Assembly: GCA_019638635.1 (NCBI GenBank) | Contig: JAHBTM010000004.1 | Location: forward strand, 16,477 to 80,476 | Origin: Ferruginibacter sp. | GTDB lineage: Bacteria; Bacteroidota; Bacteroidia; Chitinophagales; Chitinophagaceae | Direction of reading: 5' to 3' | DNA: 64,000 bases | Part shown: positions 45,274 to 53,930 of the stretch, piece by piece | Layout: each line of letters begins with the position of its first letter | Position numbering within the stretch: position 1 is the first letter of the stretch | Made by a program: the position numbers and the translations under genes | The notes under the pieces: generated by a model | Databases searched by the model: none | What the model was told of the DNA's origin: nothing | The model's input: the letters and a program-made list of their open reading frames with translations, nothing else

Positions 45274-45855
45274 TTACTGCATGGATTCGTTCAGCTTCTC
45301 CAGTTGTTCTTCTGAAAGTACTTTCTGTAAGATTTCCAGCTTGTGCTGTTGTAACTTTTTCATTTCATCAGCGTTAACAGCCGATTTTTCAAGTTTTTCA
45401 TCAATAACAGTCAGGGTTGATTTTAATTCTTCGCGTTGTGCATCAGACAAATCAACACGCTTTATGATATCCTCATACGTTATGGCAACCATCTTCTGAT
45501 GAATTGATTTCTTTCCGGCATCGGATTGTATTTTATCCTGCTCATCAAAAACTACCTGTTGTTCAGGGGTGAGGATGTTGCGGATTTTTTCAAGGCGGTA
45601 CATTTTCATTTTTTCCTCCATCTGAGCCTGTTTGTCGGGAGTGCGCTCAGAACTGTTCATGCGGTTTGCAATCTCCTCATCAATGTTGCGGATTTTTTCT
45701 TTTTGTTCATCCGTTAATTTAAGTGCAGCCGGAAATTCATCCCCGGTTGTAGTAGCAGCAACAGGAGTTGCTCTCTTGGTTGCTGTGCGCTTGGTTTGTG
45801 CAAATAAGGGTGAGGCAATAGCCACCGCAAACAAACAAATCATCAGTTTTTTCAT
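45274..45855 (-). CDS. Periplasmic Spy/CpxP-like LTxxQ protein
   Basis: A 193-aa exported helical protein. I chose ATG 45855, which gives the signal MKKLMICLFAVAIASPLFAQ; the open frame extends 126 bases further without a promoter-compatible start. Mature part is charged and helical with repeated LTxxQ-type motifs: LKLTDEQKEKI, ILTPEQQVVF, VDLSDAQREEL and VLSEEQLEKL. Spy/CpxP relatives act as envelope-stress chaperones or metal sensors; the role here is inferred. Monocistronic, with its own terminator. Confidence 0.75.
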   Translation of the reverse strand: MKKLMICLFAVAIASPLFAQTKRTATKRATPVAATTTGDEFPAALKLTDEQKEKIRNIDEEIANRMNSSERTPDKQAQMEEKMKMYRLEKIRNILTPEQQVVFDEQDKIQSDAGKKSIHQKMVAITYEDIIKRVDLSDAQREELKSTLTVIDEKLEKSAVNADEMKKLQQHKLEILQKVLSEEQLEKLNESMQ

Positions 45856-45981
45856 ATCATCCAGTTTAGACGTGTAATGCTTTAAATTGTGCCGATAAAT
45901 GTAAGGATTTTTTAAAAACGAACCGTGAAATGCGTCTTGAAAAGTGTATAAATGGATAGAATTACATAAAATTGATATCAT

Positions 45982-46770
45982 ATGTTTCCAGACATCCGGG
46001 TTTCAGCCGTTCAAACCGATTTATTTTGGGAGGATAAGAACGCGAATTTAAAAATGCTTGAAAATAAAATAGTTGCGCTTCGGGGGCAAACAGAAATTGT
46101 TATTCTACCGGAGATGTTCTCAACGGGTTTCAGCATGAACCCTTCGGGGCTGGCTGAGCCTGAATGGGGTAAAACCATGCAATGGATGAAGCGGTTATCG
46201 GCCGAAAACAAGCTGATTATTACCGGTAGCCTGATGATGGATGACGAGGAGGCTCATTACAACCGGTTGATCTGGATGTTACCCAACGGAACGTTTGGGT
46301 ACTATAATAAAAGACACTTGTTCGGTTTTGCCGGAGAGCGAGCCCATTATTCACCCGGAAATGCGCGTTTCATTGCCTCGGTGAACGGGTGGAAAATTCA
46401 ATTGCAGATCTGTTACGATCTCCGCTTTCCGGTTTGGGCCAGGCATTCATCACCCGAAGCACCGGAATTTGATGTGTTGGTGTATGTGGCCAATTGGCCC
46501 GAAAAACGAAATACGGCATGGAAAAGCCTGTTGATAGCCCGCGCCATTGAAAACCAGTGTTATGTAGTAGGTGTAAATAGGGTAGGAAAGGATGGTAACG
46601 GTATATATCATTCCGGGGATTCCATGATCATAGACCCGCTGGGGCAGGTTTTACAGCAGGCAGCCCATGAAGAAACCATCCTTACGGAAGCGCTTTCTTA
46701 TGAAAATTTGCAACAATGCCGGCATCAGTTTCCTTTTTTACGCGATGGCGATGCGTTCATCCGATTGTAA
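45982..46770 (+). CDS. Carbon-nitrogen hydrolase, omega-amidase (YafV/Nit2) type
   Basis: A 262-aa nitrilase-superfamily amidase. The catalytic triad is visible: Glu in VILPEMFSTGFSMN (about 40), Lys in YYNKRHLFGFAGE (about 110) and Cys in LQICYDLRFPVWAR (about 147). The LFGFAGE and DLRFPVW segments are typical of YafV, which hydrolyses alpha-keto acid amides made when glutamine or methionine aminotransferases use glutamine. The likely partner aminotransferase is at 23133. Its 3' end overlaps the convergent S41 gene by 46 bp. Confidence 0.88.
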   Translation: MFPDIRVSAVQTDLFWEDKNANLKMLENKIVALRGQTEIVILPEMFSTGFSMNPSGLAEPEWGKTMQWMKRLSAENKLIITGSLMMDDEEAHYNRLIWMLPNGTFGYYNKRHLFGFAGERAHYSPGNARFIASVNGWKIQLQICYDLRFPVWARHSSPEAPEFDVLVYVANWPEKRNTAWKSLLIARAIENQCYVVGVNRVGKDGNGIYHSGDSMIIDPLGQVLQQAAHEETILTEALSYENLQQCRHQFPFLRDGDAFIRL

Positions 46771-48236
46771 GGAGTGCTACGCAAGATACTGTCGGTCACC
46801 ATTTTCACTTTGTGATCTTCCCGTTTCAGTAAGGCCTGATAAGATGGTGGAATAGGCCAGTCGGGCAGGATGCCGGTTCCGGTTTTGGGCACATGGTTGT
46901 ATTGTACCACCCGGAATAATGGAACGGTGAATCTACTTCGTGTATTCGGTAACGTTACCTGTGGCAGCATCACCCCACTGTTGCCGTGCCATCCACCTCC
47001 GGTTTCCTCGCCTGCCAGTATAACATGTTGTTGCCCTTTTACCGTATTGGCAAACAATGTAGCGGCCGAAAAGGTTGGTCCACCCGTTAGCACATATACC
47101 TTCCCGTTATAATGATTTTTTTTCTTGGGTTTATACAAACGCCGGTTAAAGAAACCCATGTGATAGAGGCCGTCCTTCTTTTTGTGTGTAGTAAAAAACA
47201 ATTGAATGTTGTTCAGCCAACGCCCTTTGAAGTGTCGGGTGTATGGTTTTAAAGTGTTTTTATTTGCATATACGGTATCGGCTACACGAAAAGGTGTATC
47301 GCTGATGAATTTGGTGAACAAAGTGGACAATCTGATTTTTCCTCCACGGTTGTTCCTGATATCAATGATGAGATGGGGTATCTTCTGCTTACGCAATGTG
47401 CGAAACGAGTGTCTGATAAATGGAGATAGGTTCCCCCGGTTGAAAGTGTGTATGGCCATATAGGCATACTTTCCGGTTGAATCTATGGTGAGTGAGCGGT
47501 AGCGTTGATTGGTTGTACGCGGAGGGGCCGGTTTCTTGACTGCTGTTTTTGCCTTCACTGCAACACCTGTATCTTTTACGGGAACAAATGCGTTTACACT
47601 GTACCGTTGTTGAAAAGCACTTCCGTTGCTATAGGTGAGGGTGTACGCATTGGAAGGCCCGATAATGTTTTCGTAATAGTACGGAAAGTTACTGCTGAGC
47701 CGGATGTAGTTCAGGTTTTGGGCATAACCGTCTTCCGGAAGGTGTTCAAAACAACGGCGAATAATTTCAGTTACCGGTACATCATTGATGGCGTGTATGA
47801 CGGTACCATAACGAATGACGCTATCGGGTTGTTGTGCACCGGTAACCACAACCGTATCACCCCAAACTTTCACATAAAATGGAAAGGAGCCATACCGCTT
47901 TCCCTGGAGATGCCTGGTGAGGCCCTTACTCATGGCAGCGGTGGTGTGCCCGCAATGTACCTGATGCAACAAGGGCGACATGATCTTCCAGATAAAATCT
48001 TTTTCAGTCATGCTATCCTGAATCTGTGCCCTGTACGCATCCATATACCATTGCATACTGTCAGCCGGAGTATACCAGTATAACGACGGATGTTTGGCTT
48101 TTAAAATATCAGTCATCAGGTCGTAATCCTGCACAAGCGCAGCACGATCAAATTTTTTTTCAGGAATATATTGGGGCGCAGCACAGGAAGCGAAGAAAAG
48201 TATAAGAAGAAAAGAAAGGCAACGGTACAGGCGCAT
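46725..48236 (-). CDS. S41 family peptidase, lipoprotein
   Basis: A ~503-aa lipoprotein (MRLYRCLSFLLILFFASC). ATG 48236 or 48239 is favoured over the longer frame to 48323 because a perfect -7 box lies at 48245-48252. Domains: helical N-terminus, a region containing LLHQVHCGHTTAAM (about 88), a PDZ-like stretch (GTVIHAINDVPVTEI), and the S41 core with LIIDIRNNRGGKI, TGGPTFSAATLFANTVKG (probable nucleophile Ser) and ILAGEETGGGWHGN. Probably a periplasmic or surface processing protease. Convergent overlap of 46 bp with the omega-amidase gene. Confidence 0.85.
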   Translation of the reverse strand: MRLYRCLSFLLILFFASCAAPQYIPEKKFDRAALVQDYDLMTDILKAKHPSLYWYTPADSMQWYMDAYRAQIQDSMTEKDFIWKIMSPLLHQVHCGHTTAAMSKGLTRHLQGKRYGSFPFYVKVWGDTVVVTGAQQPDSVIRYGTVIHAINDVPVTEIIRRCFEHLPEDGYAQNLNYIRLSSNFPYYYENIIGPSNAYTLTYSNGSAFQQRYSVNAFVPVKDTGVAVKAKTAVKKPAPPRTTNQRYRSLTIDSTGKYAYMAIHTFNRGNLSPFIRHSFRTLRKQKIPHLIIDIRNNRGGKIRLSTLFTKFISDTPFRVADTVYANKNTLKPYTRHFKGRWLNNIQLFFTTHKKKDGLYHMGFFNRRLYKPKKKNHYNGKVYVLTGGPTFSAATLFANTVKGQQHVILAGEETGGGWHGNSGVMLPQVTLPNTRSRFTVPLFRVVQYNHVPKTGTGILPDWPIPPSYQALLKREDHKVKMVTDSILRSTPYNRMNASPSRKKGN

Positions 48237-48244
48237 CATATCCT

Positions 48245-48252
48245 CAAATATA
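48245..48252 (-). promoter_or_regulatory. -7 box of the S41 peptidase gene
   Basis: Minus strand TATATTTG, a full TAnnTTTG match, five bases upstream of ATG 48239 and eight from ATG 48236, implying a very short leader. Confidence 0.5.
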
Positions 48253-48369
48253 GGGCACATTCCCATTTGAGGTATGCTTCGGGTGGTTTTATGGGGATGA
48301 ACGGAAAATCTTCCCAATAGCATATTAATTTACAGGAACAGATTTTTTCATCCCTTAATCCTTACCGTT

Positions 48370-48789
48370 ATGAAAACATTTATTTTTCTCCTGCTGCTGA
48401 ACAATGCAGTACACGCACAATTTTATGTAAGCAGTAAAAGTACTTTTCAGCCGGAATATGTATTGGCGGCAAATTATAATCCCATTGATTTAAAGCCGTA
48501 CATTGGCGTATCCCTACCGTTTGATGCCGGTAATCCGTATACTACAATGGTATCCATCAAAGATGAAAGGAACAACACCTATCAGATGATTATTCAAACC
48601 GGGTTTTTGGGTAATCTTCAATATGCAGGGATGAGCACAAACTTATGGATGCCATTCAACAATCCGAAAAAACCACCCTATGGTTTTCGAAATTGCATGA
48701 ACCGTTTAAACGATTTGTTTTCATTTGCATCACCCGCCGATCATGTAACCGGGTGCGTAATACAACGATTAAATGAAGTTGTTCACTAA
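48370..48789 (+). CDS. Small secreted protein of unknown function
   Basis: A 139-aa protein with a clear signal peptide (MKTFIFLLLLNNAVHAQ). The mature part is beta-rich (VLAANYNPIDLKPYIGVSLP, MVSIKDERNNTYQMIIQTG) with two cysteines near the end (FRNCMNR, TGCVIQR). No family recognised. Its stop overlaps the convergent thiL stop region by 4 bp. Confidence 0.6.
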   Translation: MKTFIFLLLLNNAVHAQFYVSSKSTFQPEYVLAANYNPIDLKPYIGVSLPFDAGNPYTTMVSIKDERNNTYQMIIQTGFLGNLQYAGMSTNLWMPFNNPKKPPYGFRNCMNRLNDLFSFASPADHVTGCVIQRLNEVVH

Positions 48790-49808
48790 CGCAGGTGATT
48801 CCATCCTTGTGCAACCAGTGCGTGTTTGTTTCCACCACGCGTAATCAGGTGCATGCCTTCTTCTGCAGGGGTGATGTAACCAATAACGGAGAGATATGGA
48901 TTTTGCCGTATGGCTTCAAAATCTTTCTGGTCTACCGTAAACAACAACTCGTAATCTTCACCACCACTCAATGCGCAGGCAGTAGGATCGAGTTTGAGTT
49001 TATAGGCAAATTCGCGGGCTTCTTCATTGAAGGGAATTTTATCTTCATACAATACACAGCCTGTTCCACTTTGTTTGCAAATGTGCATGATATCGCTGCT
49101 GAGTCCGTCACTCACATCAATCATGGCAGTAGGTTGTATTTGATTTTCCTGAAACCATTGTACAATATCTTTTCTGGCTTCGGGTTTCAATAATTTACCC
49201 ACGATGTACGCCTGGTTTTCAAGATCGGGCTGGGCACCGGTTTCGGCAAAGATCTTCTTCTCCCTTTCCAACAAGGTGAGTCCGAGGAATGCGCCTCCAA
49301 GTTCACCGCTCACACAAATCAGTTGATTCGGTTGTGCACCTTTGCGCGTTACGTATTGATCCGGCGCCACTTCTCCGATGGCGGTTACAGAAATGATCAA
49401 ACCCTTTTGCGAAGAGCTGGTATCTCCTCCTACCAAATCTACACCGTATTGTTCGCAGGCCGCATAAATACCATCGTAGAATGCTGTCAGTGCTTCTAAA
49501 CTGAAACGGTTCGAGAACCCAATATTGACCGTGATTTGCGAAGGGGTGGCATTCATGGCATAAATATCACTCAGGTTTACTATCACACTTTTATACCCCA
49601 GGTGCTTTAACGGCGTATAGGATAAATCAAAATGAATGCCTTCAATCAGTAAATCGGTTGACACAACGGTTTGTCGCCCGAAATGATCAATCACCGCACC
49701 ATCATCTCCTACCGAGAGCACAGTAGAGGCATTGCGTGTTTCGTTATTGGCAGTTAAATGATGAATCAATCCGAATTCTCCTAAATCTGCAATTTCAGTT
49801 CTTTCCAT
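48786..49808 (-). CDS. thiL: Thiamine-monophosphate kinase
   Basis: A 340-aa kinase phosphorylating thiamine-P to thiamine-PP. Signatures: LSVGDDGAVIDHFG (about 26-39), STDLLIEGIHFDLSYTPLKH (about 50), VNLSDIYAMNATPSQITVNI (about 77), GVDLVGGDTSSS (about 118), AMIDVSDGLSSDIMHICKQS (about 228) and CALSGGEDYELLFTV (about 283). Complete length. It lies 4 bp downstream of the inositol-monophosphatase-type gene, so they are co-transcribed. Confidence 0.94.
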   Translation of the reverse strand: MERTEIADLGEFGLIHHLTANNETRNASTVLSVGDDGAVIDHFGRQTVVSTDLLIEGIHFDLSYTPLKHLGYKSVIVNLSDIYAMNATPSQITVNIGFSNRFSLEALTAFYDGIYAACEQYGVDLVGGDTSSSQKGLIISVTAIGEVAPDQYVTRKGAQPNQLICVSGELGGAFLGLTLLEREKKIFAETGAQPDLENQAYIVGKLLKPEARKDIVQWFQENQIQPTAMIDVSDGLSSDIMHICKQSGTGCVLYEDKIPFNEEAREFAYKLKLDPTACALSGGEDYELLFTVDQKDFEAIRQNPYLSVIGYITPAEEGMHLITRGGNKHALVAQGWNHLR

Positions 49809-49812
49809 AATG

Positions 49813-50571
49813 TTATATAAGATAGCTTCTCAGCTGTTCATGTATCAATCCGTTGGTTGCCAGTATATGGGGTTGATAGGGTGAGAATGTATTTCCGAGG
49901 TAATCTGTTACTTTGCCACCGGCTTCTTCTACTATCAAAAAACCTGCCGAGCTGTCCCACGGTTGTAAATGATGTTCGAAAAATCCATCGAATCGTCCGG
50001 CAGCTACCCAGCATAAATCCAGCGCCGCTGAACCCAGTCGCCTGACAGGTATACCTTGTTTAATCAACTTTTCGAAAACCTGCAAAGGACCGTTGGGTGT
50101 TTCCAGGTACACATAAGGGAAACCGGTAACCAAACAACTGTTCAATACACTGGTTTGTTTACTCACGTGAATGGGTTTTCCGTTGAGTGTGGCGCCTTTT
50201 CCTTTTTCTGCTACATACAGTTCATTAATAAACGGATTATATACGGCACCCATAATCATTTTTTCTTCCTTCTCCAGCCCGATACTCACACAAAATAACG
50301 GTATCCCGTGTGCGAAATTTACGGTTCCGTCTATCGGGTCAACAATCCATTTAAAATCACTGTCGCTCACCAACTCACCGGTTTCTTCACTCAAAATAAA
50401 ATGACTCGGAAAATTATTTTTAATCACCTCAATGATTGCTTTTTCAGCGGCATGGTCTGCTTCCGTTACCAAGTTGTTGATACCTTCCTTATTGGTCACG
50501 GAAAAGGTGCCGTTAAAAAAACGGGTCATTTCTTTAGCGCCTGCCTCTACGGCGGCCAAAAGCGTATTCAT
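49813..50571 (-). CDS. Inositol-1-monophosphatase family protein
   Basis: A 252-254-aa Mg-dependent phosphatase. Metal sites: FILSEETGE (about 57), WIVDPIDGTVNFAHGI (about 72-87) and the C-terminal LQPWDSSAGFLIVEEAGG (about 205). I prefer ATG 50571 (MNTLLAAVEAG): the ATG two codons upstream (50577) is only four bases from a -7 box and would probably be at or before the transcript start. SuhB-like; the substrate may be inositol-P or another sugar phosphate. Operon with thiL. Confidence 0.9.
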   Translation of the reverse strand: MNTLLAAVEAGAKEMTRFFNGTFSVTNKEGINNLVTEADHAAEKAIIEVIKNNFPSHFILSEETGELVSDSDFKWIVDPIDGTVNFAHGIPLFCVSIGLEKEEKMIMGAVYNPFINELYVAEKGKGATLNGKPIHVSKQTSVLNSCLVTGFPYVYLETPNGPLQVFEKLIKQGIPVRRLGSAALDLCWVAAGRFDGFFEHHLQPWDSSAGFLIVEEAGGKVTDYLGNTFSPYQPHILATNGLIHEQLRSYLI

Positions 50572-50581
50572 TGGCATGAGG

Positions 50582-50589
50582 CAAAGATA
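50582..50589 (-). promoter_or_regulatory. -7 box of the IMPase-thiL operon
   Basis: Minus strand TATCTTTG, a full match to TAnnTTTG and the same octamer as the dnaN box. Confidence 0.55.
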
Positions 50590-50732
50590 ATCTACTATTG
50601 AACGCCATCAGCCAAATGAAAACGAATGGGTCTTTTGAAAAATGGAGTTCCCAATGGCCACAACCTGCAGATTTAACCCGATTCATTTCGTTCTGCCCCC
50701 GAACAATTGTATTTTAGATGTAAATTTCTACG

Positions 50733-51941
50733 TTGGAATTATCCGTTATCATTGTGAATTACAACGTCAGGCATTTTTTGGAACAATGCCTGCACTCTGT
50801 GCAACGCGCCTGTGAAGGTATCCGCGCGGAAATAATTGTGGTTGATAACCAATCCACCGACGGTAGTGAAAATTATCTGAAATCCAAATTCACACACATC
50901 GATTTTAGATGGAACAATCAGAATGTTGGGTTTGCTGCTGCTAATAACAATGCACTGGCTTCCGCCCGTGGAAAATATATCTTGTTTTTAAATCCGGACA
51001 CATTGCTTCCTGAAGATTGTTTGCATCAGTGTATGGATTTTATGAAGCAGGCGGATGCACCCGGTGCGCTCGGAGTAAGGATGATAGATGGCAGTGGTCA
51101 GTTTCTTCCTGAAAGTAAAAGAGGAAAGCCAACCGCAATGGCCTCGTTATTCCGGTTGACTGGTATTTCATATCTGTTTCCGCAATCCCCACGTTATGCC
51201 GCGTATTACGCAGGGCATTTATCGGATCAGGAAAATCATGTTGTAGATGTGATTGCAGGTGCATTTATGATGGTAGAAAAGAAAGTACTGGAAGAAGTAG
51301 GCGGGTTTGATACTTCTTTTTTTATGTATGGTGAAGACATTGATTTAAGCTACCGCATTCAACAGGCCGGTTACCGGAATTATTATTTTGCCGGAACCAC
51401 CATCCTGCATTTTAAAGGTGAGAGCACGGTAAAATCTTCAGCGTATGTACGGCACTTTTATCATGCTATGAAATTGTTTGTACAAAAACATTACAGAAAC
51501 CCGGTTTCTAGATGGGCTATGCTGCTGGCCATTCGGGTGGGAGGTTTTCTTTCCTTTTTGAAAAATGCTATTCAAAGAGCTCAACCTCACTCTTCACGCA
51601 AAACGATACATGCTGCACTGGTAACATCGGGTGATTATCTATCCACCCTGGTGCAGTGTATCAAGCATGCCAAAGTTCCGGTGATGATTCACGGCCGTGT
51701 TTCTGCACGCTTTGATGATGAAGCATTTGCTATTGGTTTTATTGACGATATCCCACAACTCGTGCAAAAAGGCATCACCCACCTTGTGTTTTCTACCGAT
51801 GTACTAACTTACCGTGAAATCATAGATAAGGTGCAACACTACAGAAAACATTGCCGCTTTTTATTCCATTACGCCGGCAGTTGCAGCATCGTAGGAAGCG
51901 ATGACAAAAATAGCAGAGGCATTGCTATTGCAGAGAGGTGA
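50733..51941 (+). CDS. GT2 family glycosyltransferase with extra C-terminal domain
   Basis: A 402-aa protein. The start must be TTG at 50733, because a stop lies 12 bases upstream in frame and no ATG occurs before residue 100. Residues 1-235 are a GT2 domain: ELSVIIVNYNVRHFLEQCL, IIVVDNQSTDGSENYL, FLNPDTLLPEDCL, GAFMMVEKKVLEEVGGFD and MYGEDIDLSYRIQQAGYRNY. After a hydrophobic stretch (WAMLLAIRVGGFLSFL, about 265) the last ~120 residues (VPVMIHGRVSARFDDEAFAI, GFIDDIPQLVQKGITHLVFS) resemble the Rossmann-like domain of bacterial sugar transferases. Probably makes an envelope polysaccharide; substrate unknown. Confidence 0.85.
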   Translation: MELSVIIVNYNVRHFLEQCLHSVQRACEGIRAEIIVVDNQSTDGSENYLKSKFTHIDFRWNNQNVGFAAANNNALASARGKYILFLNPDTLLPEDCLHQCMDFMKQADAPGALGVRMIDGSGQFLPESKRGKPTAMASLFRLTGISYLFPQSPRYAAYYAGHLSDQENHVVDVIAGAFMMVEKKVLEEVGGFDTSFFMYGEDIDLSYRIQQAGYRNYYFAGTTILHFKGESTVKSSAYVRHFYHAMKLFVQKHYRNPVSRWAMLLAIRVGGFLSFLKNAIQRAQPHSSRKTIHAALVTSGDYLSTLVQCIKHAKVPVMIHGRVSARFDDEAFAIGFIDDIPQLVQKGITHLVFSTDVLTYREIIDKVQHYRKHCRFLFHYAGSCSIVGSDDKNSRGIAIAER

Positions 51942-52070
51942 GAACGCACAGGTTCAAATTCTATACCTTTTGAATGTGTTGTTTAACATGTAGGCGTTTG
52001 TTAATTTTTAAGCCCCGGCTTCATTTAAACAATATTCTTGTCTTAAAATAGTTTAATTTGTACCTGTTTT

Positions 52071-52193
52071 ATGAAAAATGTAATCAGATTATTATCTTTA
52101 GTTGCACTGATAGGCTTACTGGCTACAGGTTGCGCATCATCAAAAAAAGGTGGATGCGGATGCCCGGGTACCAGAGGCATGTCTGGCTTTTGA
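52071..52193 (+). CDS. 40-aa Cys/Gly-rich lipoprotein
   Basis: A very small gene: signal MKNVIRLLSLVALIGLLATG followed by lipobox Cys21 and the 19-residue tail ASSKKGGCGCPGTRGMSGF. The signal peptide and lipobox LLATGC are textbook, which makes a chance open frame unlikely. The tail has CGCP and a GMSGF end, a pattern I recall from other tiny Bacteroidota lipoproteins, but no function is known to me. It lies 9 bp upstream of another small gene (52203). Confidence 0.7.
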   Translation: MKNVIRLLSLVALIGLLATGCASSKKGGCGCPGTRGMSGF

Positions 52194-52202
52194 TGTAGGA
52201 AT

Positions 52203-52457
52203 ATGAACAATCCAAACAGAGACTTGCTGGTGATTTTTAACCAGGAACTCATGACTCCAAAAGCATTGGAGCAGGAAGTGTCATTACTACATCAGATATT
52301 GCAGGATGCTGAAAGCGTTGACAATATTGCATACGCACACGAAATCCTAGACCTGAACCGATTCCGGCACATTACGGCACACCATAAAGTAAAACATTTT
52401 TTCAGGATGAGGCATCAACTTGAAAAACCGTTTGTCTTCCTCAACAATAAGAATTAA
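52203..52457 (+). CDS. Small hypothetical protein
   Basis: An 84-aa mostly helical, charged protein (LVIFNQELMTPKALEQEVSL, LHQILQDAESVDNIAYAHEI) with no signal peptide and several His residues (ITAHHKVKHFFRMRHQ). No family recognised. It follows the tiny lipoprotein gene by 9 bp and overlaps the stop of the convergent aminotransferase by 4 bp, consistent with a real compact gene. Confidence 0.55.
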   Translation: MNNPNRDLLVIFNQELMTPKALEQEVSLLHQILQDAESVDNIAYAHEILDLNRFRHITAHHKVKHFFRMRHQLEKPFVFLNNKN

Positions 52458-53719
52458 CTCAATTTCAGAATGGCATTTTTGAGGCCCTCCAGCATCGCAG
52501 GTATTTCCAGTGTTTTGCAGGTGCCCACACTCAGTCTGTACCAAGCGCTGTCAGATGCAGCTCCGAATGCGTAAAAAGGTACAATGGCGAGTTTAGCTTC
52601 GTTCAAAATATAGGCAGTAACCTGATCCTGGTTTTCGAGTAATTGACCTTCCGCCGTTTTCTTCCCGGCCAAATCCACCTTCATGGTTAAATAAATGGCA
52701 GCCTGAGGTGATATAGAGTCAACCGGTAATCCATCCTTTTTGAGCTGCTGAAGTCCTTCGTGTATTTGGCGTAAACGCTGTTCAATTCTCTTTTTAAATT
52801 TATCGAGATACTCATCCACCGCTACATCATTGCGCAGGAATTTGGCTACTGCTTTTTGCTCGGCCATTGGTGCCCATGAACCAACATGGCTGTTGAGTGA
52901 ACGCATTTTCACCATCACTTCCTCTGGCCCCAGGGCCCAACCTACACGCACACCCGTACTTGCAAAAGACTTGCTGATGCCGTCTATGAAGATGGTGTAG
53001 TTTTTCATTTCACTGCGCAACGAAACCGGATTATAATGTTGTGTGTTTCCATAGGTGAGTGTCCAGTATATCTGATCGTAAAGCAAATACAATTTCTTTT
53101 CATGGGCTCCCCTCGTGGCGTTTTCAGCTATAATCAGGTCACAAATTTTTTCCAGTTCTTCTTTCTTTATTGTTGTGCCGGTAGGGTTCAAAGGAGAACA
53201 TATCGCTACCATCGCTGCACCTTTAATGTGTGGTTCCAATTGAGCAGCAGTAGGCATGAAATTGTTTTCAGCCGTAGCTTCAATAGGAATATGAACACCG
53301 TGGTTAAAGTGCACATAATGGTTGTTGTTCCAACTCGGAACGGGGTAAATCACTTTATCTCCCGGATCAACCACGGTTCGGTAGGCTGCATATATCAGCG
53401 GGCGGCCACCGCAGGATATTAATACTTCCTGAGGAGAAAATTCAATATCCAAATACCGTTTGATAAAAGCGGATACTGCTTCCCGTAAGTCGAGTTCACC
53501 CTCTGCAGCCGGATAAGCCGTTTGGCGGTTCAAATACGCGGTGATAATTTCTTTTTCCAACATTTCGGGAATTGGAAAAATTTCCGGATCAAAATCTCCG
53601 ATGGTGAAGTTGTAAATCTTCTCTCCTGAACGCATTTTCTCTTTAATCTTTGCGCCTAAACGTACAATTTCTGACGCTATCAGGGTGTCTGCAAATGTGC
53701 TGAGTTTAAGTGTAGCCAT
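52454..53719 (-). CDS. Class I/II PLP aminotransferase (aspartate-type)
   Basis: A ~421-aa fold-type-I aminotransferase; ATG 53719 (MATLKLSTFADTL) chosen, with the open frame extending 33 bases further. Motifs: NFTIGDFDPEIFPIP (about 38), LISCGGRPLIYAAYRTVVDP (about 103), VAICSPLNPTGTTI (about 175), YDQIYWTLTY (about 215), and the PLP lysine in FIDGISKSFASTGVRVGWAL (about 245). It belongs to the aspartate/tyrosine aminotransferase group; exact substrate uncertain. Confidence 0.87.
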   Translation of the reverse strand: MATLKLSTFADTLIASEIVRLGAKIKEKMRSGEKIYNFTIGDFDPEIFPIPEMLEKEIITAYLNRQTAYPAAEGELDLREAVSAFIKRYLDIEFSPQEVLISCGGRPLIYAAYRTVVDPGDKVIYPVPSWNNNHYVHFNHGVHIPIEATAENNFMPTAAQLEPHIKGAAMVAICSPLNPTGTTIKKEELEKICDLIIAENATRGAHEKKLYLLYDQIYWTLTYGNTQHYNPVSLRSEMKNYTIFIDGISKSFASTGVRVGWALGPEEVMVKMRSLNSHVGSWAPMAEQKAVAKFLRNDVAVDEYLDKFKKRIEQRLRQIHEGLQQLKKDGLPVDSISPQAAIYLTMKVDLAGKKTAEGQLLENQDQVTAYILNEAKLAIVPFYAFGAASDSAWYRLSVGTCKTLEIPAMLEGLKNAILKLS

Positions 53720-53863
53720 ATCCGTTTTTATGCGTTGCACCATACAGTACAACCAGGGTAAAAAAATTCAGGGTACGGGGTACCCATAGCGCTCAAAACT
53801 ACCAATTATTCATTAAACGGTTTGTAAATCACCCGGAATAGACTTTAAAAATGATGAATTGAT

Positions 53864-53871
53864 TACATTTG
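53864..53871 (+). promoter_or_regulatory. -7 box of the adk operon
   Basis: TACATTTG, a full TAnnTTTG match, 60 bases upstream of ATG 53931. It lies inside the longer open frame from 53859, which supports the downstream start. Confidence 0.5.
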
Positions 53872-53930
53872 CATGCAGCCTTAATAAAGACCTGCATCAT
53901 TTATCTACCGCTAAAAAGTTTTTCCTAAGC

